This document shows positions 11,249 to 18,126 of a stretch of 21,065 nt of DNA, piece after piece (within the stretch, counting starts at the first letter, position 1; the number at the start of each line of letters is the position of its first letter). The stretch covers positions 1 through 21,065 of the forward strand of contig JBGPPG010000057.1 in assembly GCA_041488455.1 (NCBI GenBank), in the 5' to 3' direction. Source of the DNA: DASQPE01 sp041488455 (GTDB taxonomy: Bacteria > Gemmatimonadota > Gemmatimonadetes > Gemmatimonadales > GWC2-71-9). Under the pieces are notes generated by a model. The model made no database searches. It was not told the origin of the DNA and was given only the letters and a program-made list of their open reading frames with translations. Made by a program: the position numbers and the translations under genes.

Positions 11249-12142
11249 CTAATGGAGGATGAAGTCGACCAGGTAGTCCACGATCTCTTCCGGTGCATCC
11301 TCCTGGAGAAAATGGGCGGCATCGGGGATCTCATGCGTCGTCGCCTGCGGCAGGACGCGGCGCCACCAGTCCAGCACCGAGCCCGACAGCACCGGGTCCC
11401 GCATCCCCCAGAGGATCAGCGCGGGCGTGCCGGCGAACCGGGCCAGCCCGCGCTCGATCTTCTGCATCTCCGCATACGAGGGATCGGCCTCCGTCATCGG
11501 GATGTCGCGTGACCAGCAGAGCATCGCCACCCGCGACGCCGGCGTCGGGAATGGTGCGCGATACGCGTCCATCACCGGACCCGCCAGGCGCTCAGCGTGA
11601 TGCGTGGTGCCCGTGAGGGCGCGCTCCAGATAGCCATTCTTCTCCAGTACGAACTTCTCGCCGCCGGGCGAACGGATCATCTCGAGCAGCCTCGGGAGCG
11701 GGCCCCCGGGCCATTGCGCCGAGGCCCAGGTATTGGTGATGACGAGGCGCTTGATGCGCGCCGGGTGACGGGTGGCGAAACCCAGCCCGACCGGGCCGCC
11801 CCAGTCATGCACGACGAGCGTGATGTCGCGCAGATCGAGACCGCGCAAGAGGGCCTCGAGGTTGGCGACATGGTGGTCGAGGCGGTAGGGGTACGGCTCG
11901 GCGGGCACCTCGGACTTCCCCATGCCCATGTGGTCCGGCGCGATGCACCGCGCCCCTTCGGAGAGCGGAGGGATGATCCGTCGCCAGAGGTAGCTCCACG
12001 TGGGATCGCCGTGAACGAACACGATCGGCTCCCCCGCGCCCACGTCGGCGAAGTGCATGTCGAAGCCGTTGACGCGCCGGTAATGGGGAGCGAAGGGGTA
12101 GGTGCCGCCGAAGGTCTCGCGCTGGAGGGCTTCGTCCTTCAT
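11249..12142 (-). CDS. Alpha/beta hydrolase, haloalkane dehalogenase / OleB-like
   Basis: This 297-residue hydrolase closely follows haloalkane dehalogenases and OleB beta-lactone decarboxylases. It has an oxyanion-loop HGDPTWSYLWR at 44-54, CIAPDHMGMGKSE at 66-78, nucleophile Asp113 in VHDWGG with the adjacent Trp114, RLVITNTWA at 132-140, acid Asp249 in LILWGMRDPVL and base His277 in AAHFLQED. An Asp nucleophile instead of Ser marks this subgroup. The position after HG, normally the halide-stabilising Asn in most dehalogenases, is Asp46. The substrate may therefore not be a haloalkane. No OleA, OleC or OleD neighbours are visible. The upstream 70-aa gene ends 12 nt before its start. Confidence 0.85.
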   Translation of the reverse strand: MKDEALQRETFGGTYPFAPHYRRVNGFDMHFADVGAGEPIVFVHGDPTWSYLWRRIIPPLSEGARCIAPDHMGMGKSEVPAEPYPYRLDHHVANLEALLRGLDLRDITLVVHDWGGPVGLGFATRHPARIKRLVITNTWASAQWPGGPLPRLLEMIRSPGGEKFVLEKNGYLERALTGTTHHAERLAGPVMDAYRAPFPTPASRVAMLCWSRDIPMTEADPSYAEMQKIERGLARFAGTPALILWGMRDPVLSGSVLDWWRRVLPQATTHEIPDAAHFLQEDAPEEIVDYLVDFILH

Positions 12143-12154
12143 CTGCTCACGGGC

Positions 12155-12367
12155 TCAGTCCTTGACGATCTCGATGTCGCCGGGGCTGAACGTGACCTCG
12201 CCGTGGCCGGGAATGTCGAGCGTCACCCGCTCCTGCAAGGCGCTCCCCGGCGGACGGCAGATGCGGGAGACCTCCACGATCGTGCCGGTCTTGCCCGCGA
12301 CCCGGGCGACGCCGGTCTGGCGCACCCGGGCCCGGCGACCGGGGACACACTCATCGATGCCGGCCAT
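12155..12367 (-). CDS. Hypothetical 70-residue beta-rich protein
   Basis: The start at ATG 12367 is supported by AAGGAG 7 nt upstream. The product is small and basic: MAGIDECVPGRRARVRQTGV, then VAGKTGTIVEVSRICRPPGS, then VTLDIPGHGEVTFSPGDIEI at the end. The alternation of short strands and glycine turns (RARVRQ, GKTGTIVEV, GEVTFSPGDIEIV) looks like an SH3-like or KOW-like barrel. No family is assigned. It sits between a 46-residue membrane peptide and the hydrolase, with short gaps on both sides, so it probably works with one of them. Confidence 0.65.
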   Translation of the reverse strand: MAGIDECVPGRRARVRQTGVARVAGKTGTIVEVSRICRPPGSALQERVTLDIPGHGEVTFSPGDIEIVKD

Positions 12368-12389
12368 CAGCACACTCCTTGGGTAGGGC

Positions 12390-12530
12390 TCACTGGGTAT
12401 CCTCCGCCGGCGAGGCGTGCACCTGCGCAGCCGCACGGGTCATGGACGCCCACCACTCTTGCGCCTTACCGGTATAGAAGAGCAGCCCGACGATCAGGGC
12501 CAGAACGATCAGTACGCCGCGAACACTCAT
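12390..12530 (-). CDS. 46-residue single-pass membrane peptide
   Basis: The frame starts at ATG 12530 with a purine-rich GAGAGGGGG 7 nt upstream and encodes one membrane helix (GVLIVLALIVGLLFYTG, residues 5-21). A short hydrophilic tail follows, containing KAQEWWASMTRAAAQVHASP. It ends 22 nt before the next start, a gap that holds that gene's ribosome site. The good ribosome site, codon use like its neighbours and operon spacing argue that it is translated. Its function is unknown; it may be a small regulatory or anchoring membrane peptide. It is the first gene of the unit that includes the hydrolase and epimerase. Confidence 0.65.
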   Translation of the reverse strand: MSVRGVLIVLALIVGLLFYTGKAQEWWASMTRAAAQVHASPAEDTQ

Positions 12531-12606
12531 GGCTGGACCCCCTCTCAGGAAATGCGCGGTGGGCCATCGGATAGTGCCATGAAATGTATCACGTCGTTCG
12601 CCGGTG

Positions 12607-13383
12607 TCATGCCGGCCCGCGGCGGGAGTCGCGCCACATCCGGAACGCCGTGTAGCCGATCACCAGGACCACCAGAACCCGCACGATATCGAGCGGGAGG
12701 GACTTCACGAGGTAGGTGGCGATCAAGACCGCAGGCACGCCACCCAGGGTGAGTCCCAGCGCGGCCCGGCGATCGAACCTGCCGGCTCTCCAGAAACGCA
12801 CGCCCGCCACCGGCATCAGACAGGCGCAGGAGCCCATCATGATGGGGAACGCCGTGATCGGGCTCATGCCCAGAAGGCTCACCATGGCCATGCAGGGCGC
12901 GTAGAGTCCGATGCCGAGCGTCATGAGCGCTCCCAGCACGAAGTTGCCGGCCAGGCCGACCATGAGGAACGGGCCGGCGAGGCTGAGCGCGTCGCCGCCT
13001 CCGGGGAAGAGGCCGGTCATTCGGAGCACCATGATCACGGCGGTGATGGCGAGCGCGATCGCCATTCCCCGCTGTACCCGGCGGCGGTTCCAGCCGCTCA
13101 CGATGCCGGCGCCGATCCAGGCGCCGAGGACGGAGGCGCCGATCAGCAGGACCAGGGTGCGGAGGTCCACCTTGATCGCGGTGATGAAGATCGAGGCCTC
13201 GACCACGGTGGGGAGGGCGTGGCCGATGTTGAGGGTACCGGGGATGAGCTCGTCGGGCACGAGCCCCCAGCTCTTGAAGGCGGCGGTCGTGGTGGCGTAG
13301 GAGCCGATCCCCAGCGCATCGAGGAAGTTGGTGACGAAGCCCACCGCGAGCCGGGCGGGGCCGGGCCTCGTGACCGCGCTCAA
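12607..13383 (-). CDS. TauE/SafE-family permease (sulfite exporter-like)
   Basis: The 258-residue protein has seven to eight membrane helices and the TauE/SafE (PF01925) pattern. An early segment reads AVGFVTNFLDALGIGSYATT, with the Gly-x-Gly turn typical of the first re-entrant half. Later features are VPDELIPGTLNIGHALPTVV, a mid-protein GALMTLGIGLYAPCMAMVSLLG and a glycine-rich second repeat. Family members move sulfite, sulfoacetate or other small organic anions across the inner membrane. The only well-placed start is TTG 13383, which overlaps the stop of the upstream secreted protein by 4 nt (TTGA). No ATG lies close, and GTG codons downstream would remove part of the first helix. Confidence 0.85.
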   Translation of the reverse strand: MSAVTRPGPARLAVGFVTNFLDALGIGSYATTTAAFKSWGLVPDELIPGTLNIGHALPTVVEASIFITAIKVDLRTLVLLIGASVLGAWIGAGIVSGWNRRRVQRGMAIALAITAVIMVLRMTGLFPGGGDALSLAGPFLMVGLAGNFVLGALMTLGIGLYAPCMAMVSLLGMSPITAFPIMMGSCACLMPVAGVRFWRAGRFDRRAALGLTLGGVPAVLIATYLVKSLPLDIVRVLVVLVIGYTAFRMWRDSRRGPA

Positions 13384-13751
13384 TCGAGTCCCACGCCGAC
13401 GGTGAGGGTCGCGAAGCTCGCCACGCCTCCGACGTCGAGAATGCCGTGCCACCGGGCGTGCACGCCCAGCGCCAGGCTGCCGAGCGCCCGCCGGCGCACG
13501 ACACCCACACCGGCGTTCACGCCGGGCTTGAGGTCGGTGCGGGTCTGGAGGAAGGCCAGGCTGGGAATCTCCTGCCCGCTCGCGTCGGTGACGACGATCT
13601 CGTCGCGCGAGCGGGCGCCGTAGGCGCCGGCTCCGAGCTCGGCGTAAGGCCGCCAGTCGCCCTGGATCGGGGGGCTCTGGGCCGCCGCGGGCGCCGCGAG
13701 CCGCAGCGAGCCCAGCGCGAGCGCCCGGATCCATCGGATACCCGTTCTCAT
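13380..13751 (-). CDS. Small exported protein, possibly an outer-membrane beta-barrel
   Basis: The 123-residue protein begins with a signal peptide (MRTGIRWIRALALGSLRLAA, then PAAAQS, probable cleavage after residue 25). The mature part of about 100 residues is Gly/Ala-rich with alternating hydrophobic strands (YAELGAGAYGAR, KPGVNAGVGVVRR, LGSLALGVHARWHGI, FATLTVGVGLD). Porin-like barrels often end in such a strand, although this one closes on Asp rather than Phe or Trp. At this size it could form only a few strands, so it may be a truncated barrel or an oligomer. ATG 13751 has GGAGGA close upstream. The 4-nt overlap with the permease implies a shared function at the envelope. Confidence 0.65.
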   Translation of the reverse strand: MRTGIRWIRALALGSLRLAAPAAAQSPPIQGDWRPYAELGAGAYGARSRDEIVVTDASGQEIPSLAFLQTRTDLKPGVNAGVGVVRRRALGSLALGVHARWHGILDVGGVASFATLTVGVGLD

Positions 13752-13858
13752 GCTCTCCTCCGTCATGAGGGATGATGCCCCAATGACGGGTCTGGCTCTA
13801 GAGTTCCAGTCAAGCGATGCTACCGCGATGGGAGCGCCGGGGGCGGCCGCAGGCGCCT

Positions 13859-13912
13859 GGCGGGATTCCTCTCCCGCCGCTAGACTGCCCGGAGCACCGG
13901 GGTATCCGGGCA
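13859..13912 (+). promoter_or_regulatory. Two-hairpin leader of the BI-1 gene
   Basis: GGCGGGA (13859-13865) / TCCCGCC (13872-13878) with a 6-nt loop is followed by TGCCCGG (13886-13892) / CCGGGCA (13906-13912) with a 13-nt loop. They lie 20-70 nt before the ATG at 13932. TAGACT between them (13881-13886) resembles a -10 box, so part of this could be promoter rather than RNA. It does not match the csbD/NarL leader motif. Confidence 0.35.
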
Positions 13913-13931
13913 AACGAGCCAGGGGGGCCGA

Positions 13932-14633
13932 ATGGTCGGGCCAGTCGATTATACCGCCGCAGGCTTGGGTGAGCGAGCCGAGGCGCGGGTTGCTGAGTTC
14001 ATGCGGCGGGTCTATGCCTGGATGTGCGTCGGGCTGCTGGTCACGGCGGCGGTGGCCTGGCTCACCGCGTCCACGCCGCCCCTGGTCGAGCTGCTTGCGA
14101 CCAACCGCCTCATCTTCTGGGGGATCGTGATCGCCGAGCTGGCGCTGGTGTGGTTCACCACGGCGCGGATCTCGGTGCTCGCGCCCGCGACGGCGGGCGG
14201 ACTCTTCCTGCTCTACTCCGCGCTCAACGGGCTTACGCTGTCGTTCATTCTGCTGGCCTTCACCGGAGCCAGGCTCGCGGGCACGTTCGCCATCTCGGCC
14301 GGCATGTTCGCCGGGATGGCGATCTTCGGCTTCGTCACCCGGCGAAGCCTCGAGGGCGTGGGTCAGTTCGCGTTCATGGGCCTGATCGGGCTGATCGTCG
14401 CCAGCGTGGTCAACTGGTTCCTCAAGAGCGACGCCCTGAACTTCGTGCTGTCGGTGGTCGGCGTGATCGTGTTCGCGGGGCTCACCGCATGGGACATGCA
14501 GCGGCTCAAGCGGATGGCGCTGGCAACGGAGACGGGCCCCACAGCGTCGTTCGCCGTGGTCGGTGCGCTCTCGCTGTATCTCGACTTCATCAACCTGTTC
14601 CTGAGCCTCCTCCGCTTCACCGACCGGCGCTGA
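13932..14633 (+). CDS. Bax inhibitor-1 / YccA-family membrane protein
   Basis: This 233-residue protein has the seven-helix BI-1 (PF01027) layout: a cytoplasmic N-terminus ending in RVAEFMRRVYAWMCVGLLVT, helices with LLYSALNGLTLSFILLAFTG and GFVTRRSLEGVGQFAFMGLI, and the conserved end FAGLTAWDMQRLKRM ... ALSLYLDFINLFLSLLR. Bacterial homologues (YbhL, YccA, BsYetJ) are linked to calcium leak and to control of membrane-protein quality through FtsH. The ribosome site AGGGGGG is directly upstream. It is divergent from the exported-protein/TauE unit with a 180-nt shared control region. The methyltransferase follows after about 30 nt. Confidence 0.93.
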   Translation: MVGPVDYTAAGLGERAEARVAEFMRRVYAWMCVGLLVTAAVAWLTASTPPLVELLATNRLIFWGIVIAELALVWFTTARISVLAPATAGGLFLLYSALNGLTLSFILLAFTGARLAGTFAISAGMFAGMAIFGFVTRRSLEGVGQFAFMGLIGLIVASVVNWFLKSDALNFVLSVVGVIVFAGLTAWDMQRLKRMALATETGPTASFAVVGALSLYLDFINLFLSLLRFTDRR

Positions 14634-14665
14634 GCCGGCGGTTCCTTCGCGTCCTCGGGGCGCCG

Positions 14666-15469
14666 TTGCTGAAAGAGCGCATCCGCACCGCGGCTATCGC
14701 GCTGCGGAACGTGCTGCTCGGGTCCAACGCCGCGAGCACCGTGCTCGCGCACCGCCCGGCCGAGCTGGTCTCCTACGCCACGCATGCGATGTTCCTGCTG
14801 GACGCAATCCGCCGGAACCGCGGATTGCCGGAGCGGAACGTCCTCGAGGTGCTGCCCGACGCGCCGCCGGCCGTCCCCATCACGCTCACCGGGCGCCAGG
14901 AGGGGGTCTGGTTCGGGCCGATCAGCCCGTTCCTCGCCGACCTGGTCGCGCTCTGCATCCTCTGTCGAGCTACAAGGCCCCGCACCGTCTTCGAGATCGG
15001 CACGCTGAACGGATACAGCGCGTTGCACCTCGCGCTCAACAGTCCCGACGACGCCACGGTCTATACCCTCGACCTGCCCACGGGCGCTCCCCGACCGTCG
15101 CTCAAGGTGACGCTGTCGGACGTCGCCCACGCTGATCGGGGCGCGGCGACCACGCGCTACTGGTTCTCGGGGACGGAGGCGGAGCCGAGGATCCGGACGC
15201 TGCACGGCGACTCGGCCACGTTCGACTTCTCGCCGTGGCACGGTAAGGTGGACCTCTTCTTCATCGACGGGGCGCACAGCTACGAGTACGTGCGGTCCGA
15301 CACCGAGAACGCACTCCGGTGCGTACGCCCCGGCGGGGCGATCGCCTGGCACGACTTCGGCCGGCGCGGGGTGAACGGCGTCGGCCGATATTTGCGGGAG
15401 CTGGCCGCGCAGGGCCGCCGGATCTACGTGGTGCCCGGCGGCTCGCTCGCGTACGCGGTCGGGATCTAG
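14666..15469 (+). CDS. Class I SAM-dependent methyltransferase
   Basis: A Rossmann methyltransferase of the Methyltransf_24-like type. Motif I is FEIGTLNGYSALHLAL near residues 108-123, an acidic post-strand residue occurs in VYTLDLP, and the motif near the C-terminus is LFFIDGAHSYEYVRSDTENA followed by VRPGGAIAWHDF. These are hallmark positions for SAM binding and for the family's Asp/His pocket. The start is uncertain. After the BI-1 stop there is no ATG in frame; TTG 14666 (GGGG 5 nt upstream) gives 267 residues, and GTG 14711 is the alternative. An upstream open frame runs out of frame through the BI-1 gene and is not coding. The acceptor is unknown; O-methylation of a small molecule or surface sugar is possible. 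Confidence 0.83.
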   Translation: MLKERIRTAAIALRNVLLGSNAASTVLAHRPAELVSYATHAMFLLDAIRRNRGLPERNVLEVLPDAPPAVPITLTGRQEGVWFGPISPFLADLVALCILCRATRPRTVFEIGTLNGYSALHLALNSPDDATVYTLDLPTGAPRPSLKVTLSDVAHADRGAATTRYWFSGTEAEPRIRTLHGDSATFDFSPWHGKVDLFFIDGAHSYEYVRSDTENALRCVRPGGAIAWHDFGRRGVNGVGRYLRELAAQGRRIYVVPGGSLAYAVGI

Positions 15470-15511
15470 CCGCAGGACCCTCTACCCGGACGGTCGAATG
15501 AGGCGGACGGT

Positions 15512-16651
15512 TCACCGAGCGGCGCTGACCTTCGCACCGGCGATCGCCGCCCGGCGCCGGGCCACCGCCTCGCTGTCGTAGTACAGCGGGAACGTCGGCT
15601 TGTCCAACTCGTACATCTTGCGCTCGGCGGCCTGGGTGCACACCGCCTGCATGTCGTGGTCTAGCCCCGCACAGGCTGCCTTGGCCCGCTGCTCATTTAC
15701 ATCCGCAACCTTCTCGATCGTGCCTTCGATGCACGCGGTCCTGTCGTCGCGATCTCCCCTGGCGCAGGCGAGGGCCAGTTTCTCCGGCCGATCGAAAACC
15801 ATCGCCATCGCCGCGTAGCCCAGACCATGGAAACACCCGCGCCGCTGCGGCCCGTCGAGCCGCAGGCACTCCGACGCCGCGCGGTCGCGGTCTCCGAGTG
15901 TCTGCACCAGGTCGTCCCCCTTGTACCGGTAGCAGGCGGCGGGGAACAGCGTCTCCCGGTCGCAGGGGGCGTGAACCGATGCCGCCGCCGGCCTGGGCCC
16001 CGTGACCAGCTTCTCCATGTACACGCCGCTCGCGCAGTAGTACGCCATCGGCGTCCGGGCAAAGCCGAGGCAGCCGTCGATGGAGCGCGGGACGTCGCCG
16101 TTGGTGACGAGCATCAGCGCATGGCCCATGGCGTGGGCGCAGTTGCCCGGCTTGTAGAGGCGCGCGATGTCGCCTTCCTGGCAGAATCGATTCATCGCCG
16201 ACGTGACCGTCCCGACGTCCTCGTCGCCGAACGCTTCGGCGACGACCCCGTGCATGCACCCGGAGGTGCAGCCGGTGCCGCACTCCTGGAGCGCCGCCCC
16301 CAGATCCCCGCTCGCCGTGAAGAGTGCCTTGCCCAGATCGTGGGCACGGGGGTGACACGATGGGTATTGGCGCTCCAGGAAACCGAGCATTGCGGCGGCA
16401 CTCAGGACCGGCAGGTACTTCTCGAAGACGGGCAGCGCGGCGGGGGCGGAGAGGTACTCTTTGCCGAAGCGTGCCAGCGTGGCCGAATCGACCGGGCGGG
16501 CGGGCATCCCCACGTCCCCGGCACGCTGCATCTCCGCATCCGCCTGCCATACCGATGCGGGCGGCTTCGCCGGGCGGGAGCACCCCATGCCGGCGAGCAG
16601 CAGGGGCAGAATCGGGATGAGAGCTCGATGACGAAGGAGTCTGGGCGGCAC
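15512..16651 (-). CDS. Cysteine-rich exported protein with repeated Cys-His motifs
   Basis: I do not recognise a named family. With GTG 16651 as start (GGAG 9 nt upstream; TTG 16657 is the alternative) the product has 379 residues. A hydrophobic export signal ends in LLLAGMGC, an imperfect lipobox, so Cys24 may be lipidated. The mature part has 16 further cysteines: 99, 124, 128, 132, 157, 171, 194, 206, 230, 240, 262, 273, 296, 307, 327 and 338. Several sit beside histidines in similar contexts: SCHPRAHDLG, GCMHGVVAEA, NCAHAMGHALM, GCFHGLGYAAM. The even count suggests disulfides, while the Cys-His spacings could bind metal or haem. The architecture looks like helical repeats. It lies 71 nt downstream of the serine hydrolase on the same strand. 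Confidence 0.8.
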   Translation of the reverse strand: MPPRLLRHRALIPILPLLLAGMGCSRPAKPPASVWQADAEMQRAGDVGMPARPVDSATLARFGKEYLSAPAALPVFEKYLPVLSAAAMLGFLERQYPSCHPRAHDLGKALFTASGDLGAALQECGTGCTSGCMHGVVAEAFGDEDVGTVTSAMNRFCQEGDIARLYKPGNCAHAMGHALMLVTNGDVPRSIDGCLGFARTPMAYYCASGVYMEKLVTGPRPAAASVHAPCDRETLFPAACYRYKGDDLVQTLGDRDRAASECLRLDGPQRRGCFHGLGYAAMAMVFDRPEKLALACARGDRDDRTACIEGTIEKVADVNEQRAKAACAGLDHDMQAVCTQAAERKMYELDKPTFPLYYDSEAVARRRAAIAGAKVSAAR

Positions 16652-16666
16652 CGGCAAGGTCTCCGC

Positions 16667-16681
16667 GGCTGGCGTCCAGCC
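16667..16681 (-). other. Short hairpin before the cysteine-rich gene
   Basis: GGCTGG (16667-16672) and CCAGCC (16676-16681) form a perfect 6-bp stem with a 3-nt loop, 2 nt upstream of the GGAG ribosome site on the minus strand. It could damp read-through from the hydrolase gene or affect translation. There is no T-run. Confidence 0.3.
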
Positions 16682-16722
16682 GAGTTTAGCATGGAGCGGG
16701 TCGGTCGGGCCAGGTCAGCCCG

Positions 16723-18120
16723 TCAGTCGTGGAAGATCAAGAGCTCCTGGATCCTGCCGTCGGGCGTGCGATACATCAGCCCCCGGGCGGTCTCGGGCCC
16801 GATCTGAACCCGGAGCACGGCGACCTGCATGCCACCGCGCTCGTACATCCCCGTCACCCATACGTTCCCGATCGGCCCGAGCCCGGTCAGCGAGCGCTGC
16901 GCGCGGCGAAGCATGTCGGGCGTGAGGAACGCATCGAAGTCCGCGCCGAGGGTCGAGCGGTCCACCGATCCGGTCTGGAGTCCCAGAAGGAACGTTCTCG
17001 CCGCATCGACGGGAGCGGTGCCGCTCACCGCCGGGACCCCTCCCGAGGGGGTGAGCATGCCGACGATGGACTTGCCGAGCCGGTCGAGCGGGTTGTAGAC
17101 CGCATCGCTGTTGGCGAGCAGGACGACGGCGGACCGGCCCTTGGGGACGATCGCGTTCCACGCGACGAAGCCGCTGACTCCGCCGCTGTGAGACAGCACC
17201 ACCGCGTCACCCCGGTCGTTCACGCCCTGGCCGCAGCCGTAGCCGGTCGTCCGGCCGTCGGCGAGCCGGCGCGGGGTGGTCATCGCGCGATAGGACTCGG
17301 GCGACAACACTTTGCCACCAACCAGCGCCAGGTCCCACGCGAGCAGATCGGCCGGCGTGGACCACAGGCCGCCGGCAGCGCCCAGCCAGCCGGAGCCTTC
17401 CGGCGCCGCGGGCATCGCGGGGCCGAGGGCGAAGGACGTATAGCCCCGCGCCATGGAGGAATCCGCGCCGGGCGGGTCGTAGCGAGTGTAACGCATGCCG
17501 AGCGGGCCGAAGATGCGCTGCTCGAGCACGCGCCCCAGCGGCTCGCCCGCGACCATCTCGATCACCCTTCCAAGAACGAAGAAGTTGGTGTTGCTGTAGG
17601 ACCAGCGCGTCCCCGGCTCGAAGTCGAGCGGTCGCGTGGCGTATTCCGCGATGACGTCGTCGGCCGTCACGGGCCGCTGCATCTCGCGGTCCACGAAGTC
17701 GAGCGGATAGTAGTCGCGGTACCCGGCTACGTGCTGGCCGAGATCGAGGAGCGTGATGTCGCCGGCCCGCGTCAATCGGGGGAGATACTTCGCGACCCGG
17801 TCCTGCAGCGACAGCCTGCCGTCCTCGGCCAGGAGCAGGACGGACGCGCAGGTGAATTGCTTGGTGACGGAGCCGATGGCGAACAGCGTCGCCGGGGTGA
17901 CCGAGTCCCGCTGCTCGAGCGAGCGGAGGCCGTAACCGCGGGTGAAGACGATGCGGTCGTCCTGCGCCACACCGACCGACAGGCCGACGAGCTGGTGCTT
18001 GCCGACCGCGGCGCGGACGAGGCTGTCGATGGCGAGCGTGTCGACCGGGGATTGGCCGAACGCGGGGCGCGCGGCGAACGGCAGGCCGAGCGTGAGGAGG
18101 ACCAGGAGCCCCGAGCGCAT
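16723..18120 (-). CDS. Class C beta-lactamase-like serine hydrolase, exported
   Basis: This 465-residue member of the beta-lactamase/DD-peptidase superfamily (PF00144) has a signal peptide ending near AFGQS (residue 24). Catalytic Ser84-x2-Lys87 lies in IGSVTKQF, Tyr175-Ser-Asn177 in WSYSN, and His311-Ser-Gly-Gly in place of the Lys-Thr-Gly triad, as in esterase or peptidase members. A 110-residue C-terminal extension after about residue 355 resembles the lipocalin-like tails of these enzymes. It should act in the periplasm on an ester, amide or D-amino-acid peptide. True antibiotic resistance is not implied. GGAGG directly abuts the ATG, and the stop of the upstream Ig-like lipoprotein is only 6 nt away, so translation is probably coupled. 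Confidence 0.9.
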   Translation of the reverse strand: MRSGLLVLLTLGLPFAARPAFGQSPVDTLAIDSLVRAAVGKHQLVGLSVGVAQDDRIVFTRGYGLRSLEQRDSVTPATLFAIGSVTKQFTCASVLLLAEDGRLSLQDRVAKYLPRLTRAGDITLLDLGQHVAGYRDYYPLDFVDREMQRPVTADDVIAEYATRPLDFEPGTRWSYSNTNFFVLGRVIEMVAGEPLGRVLEQRIFGPLGMRYTRYDPPGADSSMARGYTSFALGPAMPAAPEGSGWLGAAGGLWSTPADLLAWDLALVGGKVLSPESYRAMTTPRRLADGRTTGYGCGQGVNDRGDAVVLSHSGGVSGFVAWNAIVPKGRSAVVLLANSDAVYNPLDRLGKSIVGMLTPSGGVPAVSGTAPVDAARTFLLGLQTGSVDRSTLGADFDAFLTPDMLRRAQRSLTGLGPIGNVWVTGMYERGGMQVAVLRVQIGPETARGLMYRTPDGRIQELLIFHD

Positions 18121-18126
18121 CCTCCG

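Noticed and set aside
14024..14665. Extended N-terminus of the methyltransferase
   Set aside because: This part overlaps the BI-1 gene out of frame and has shadow composition.
16723..18120. Antibiotic-resistance beta-lactamase
   Set aside because: The His-Ser-Gly-Gly in place of Lys-Thr-Gly and the long C-terminal tail fit esterase/peptidase members of the superfamily better than class C resistance enzymes.
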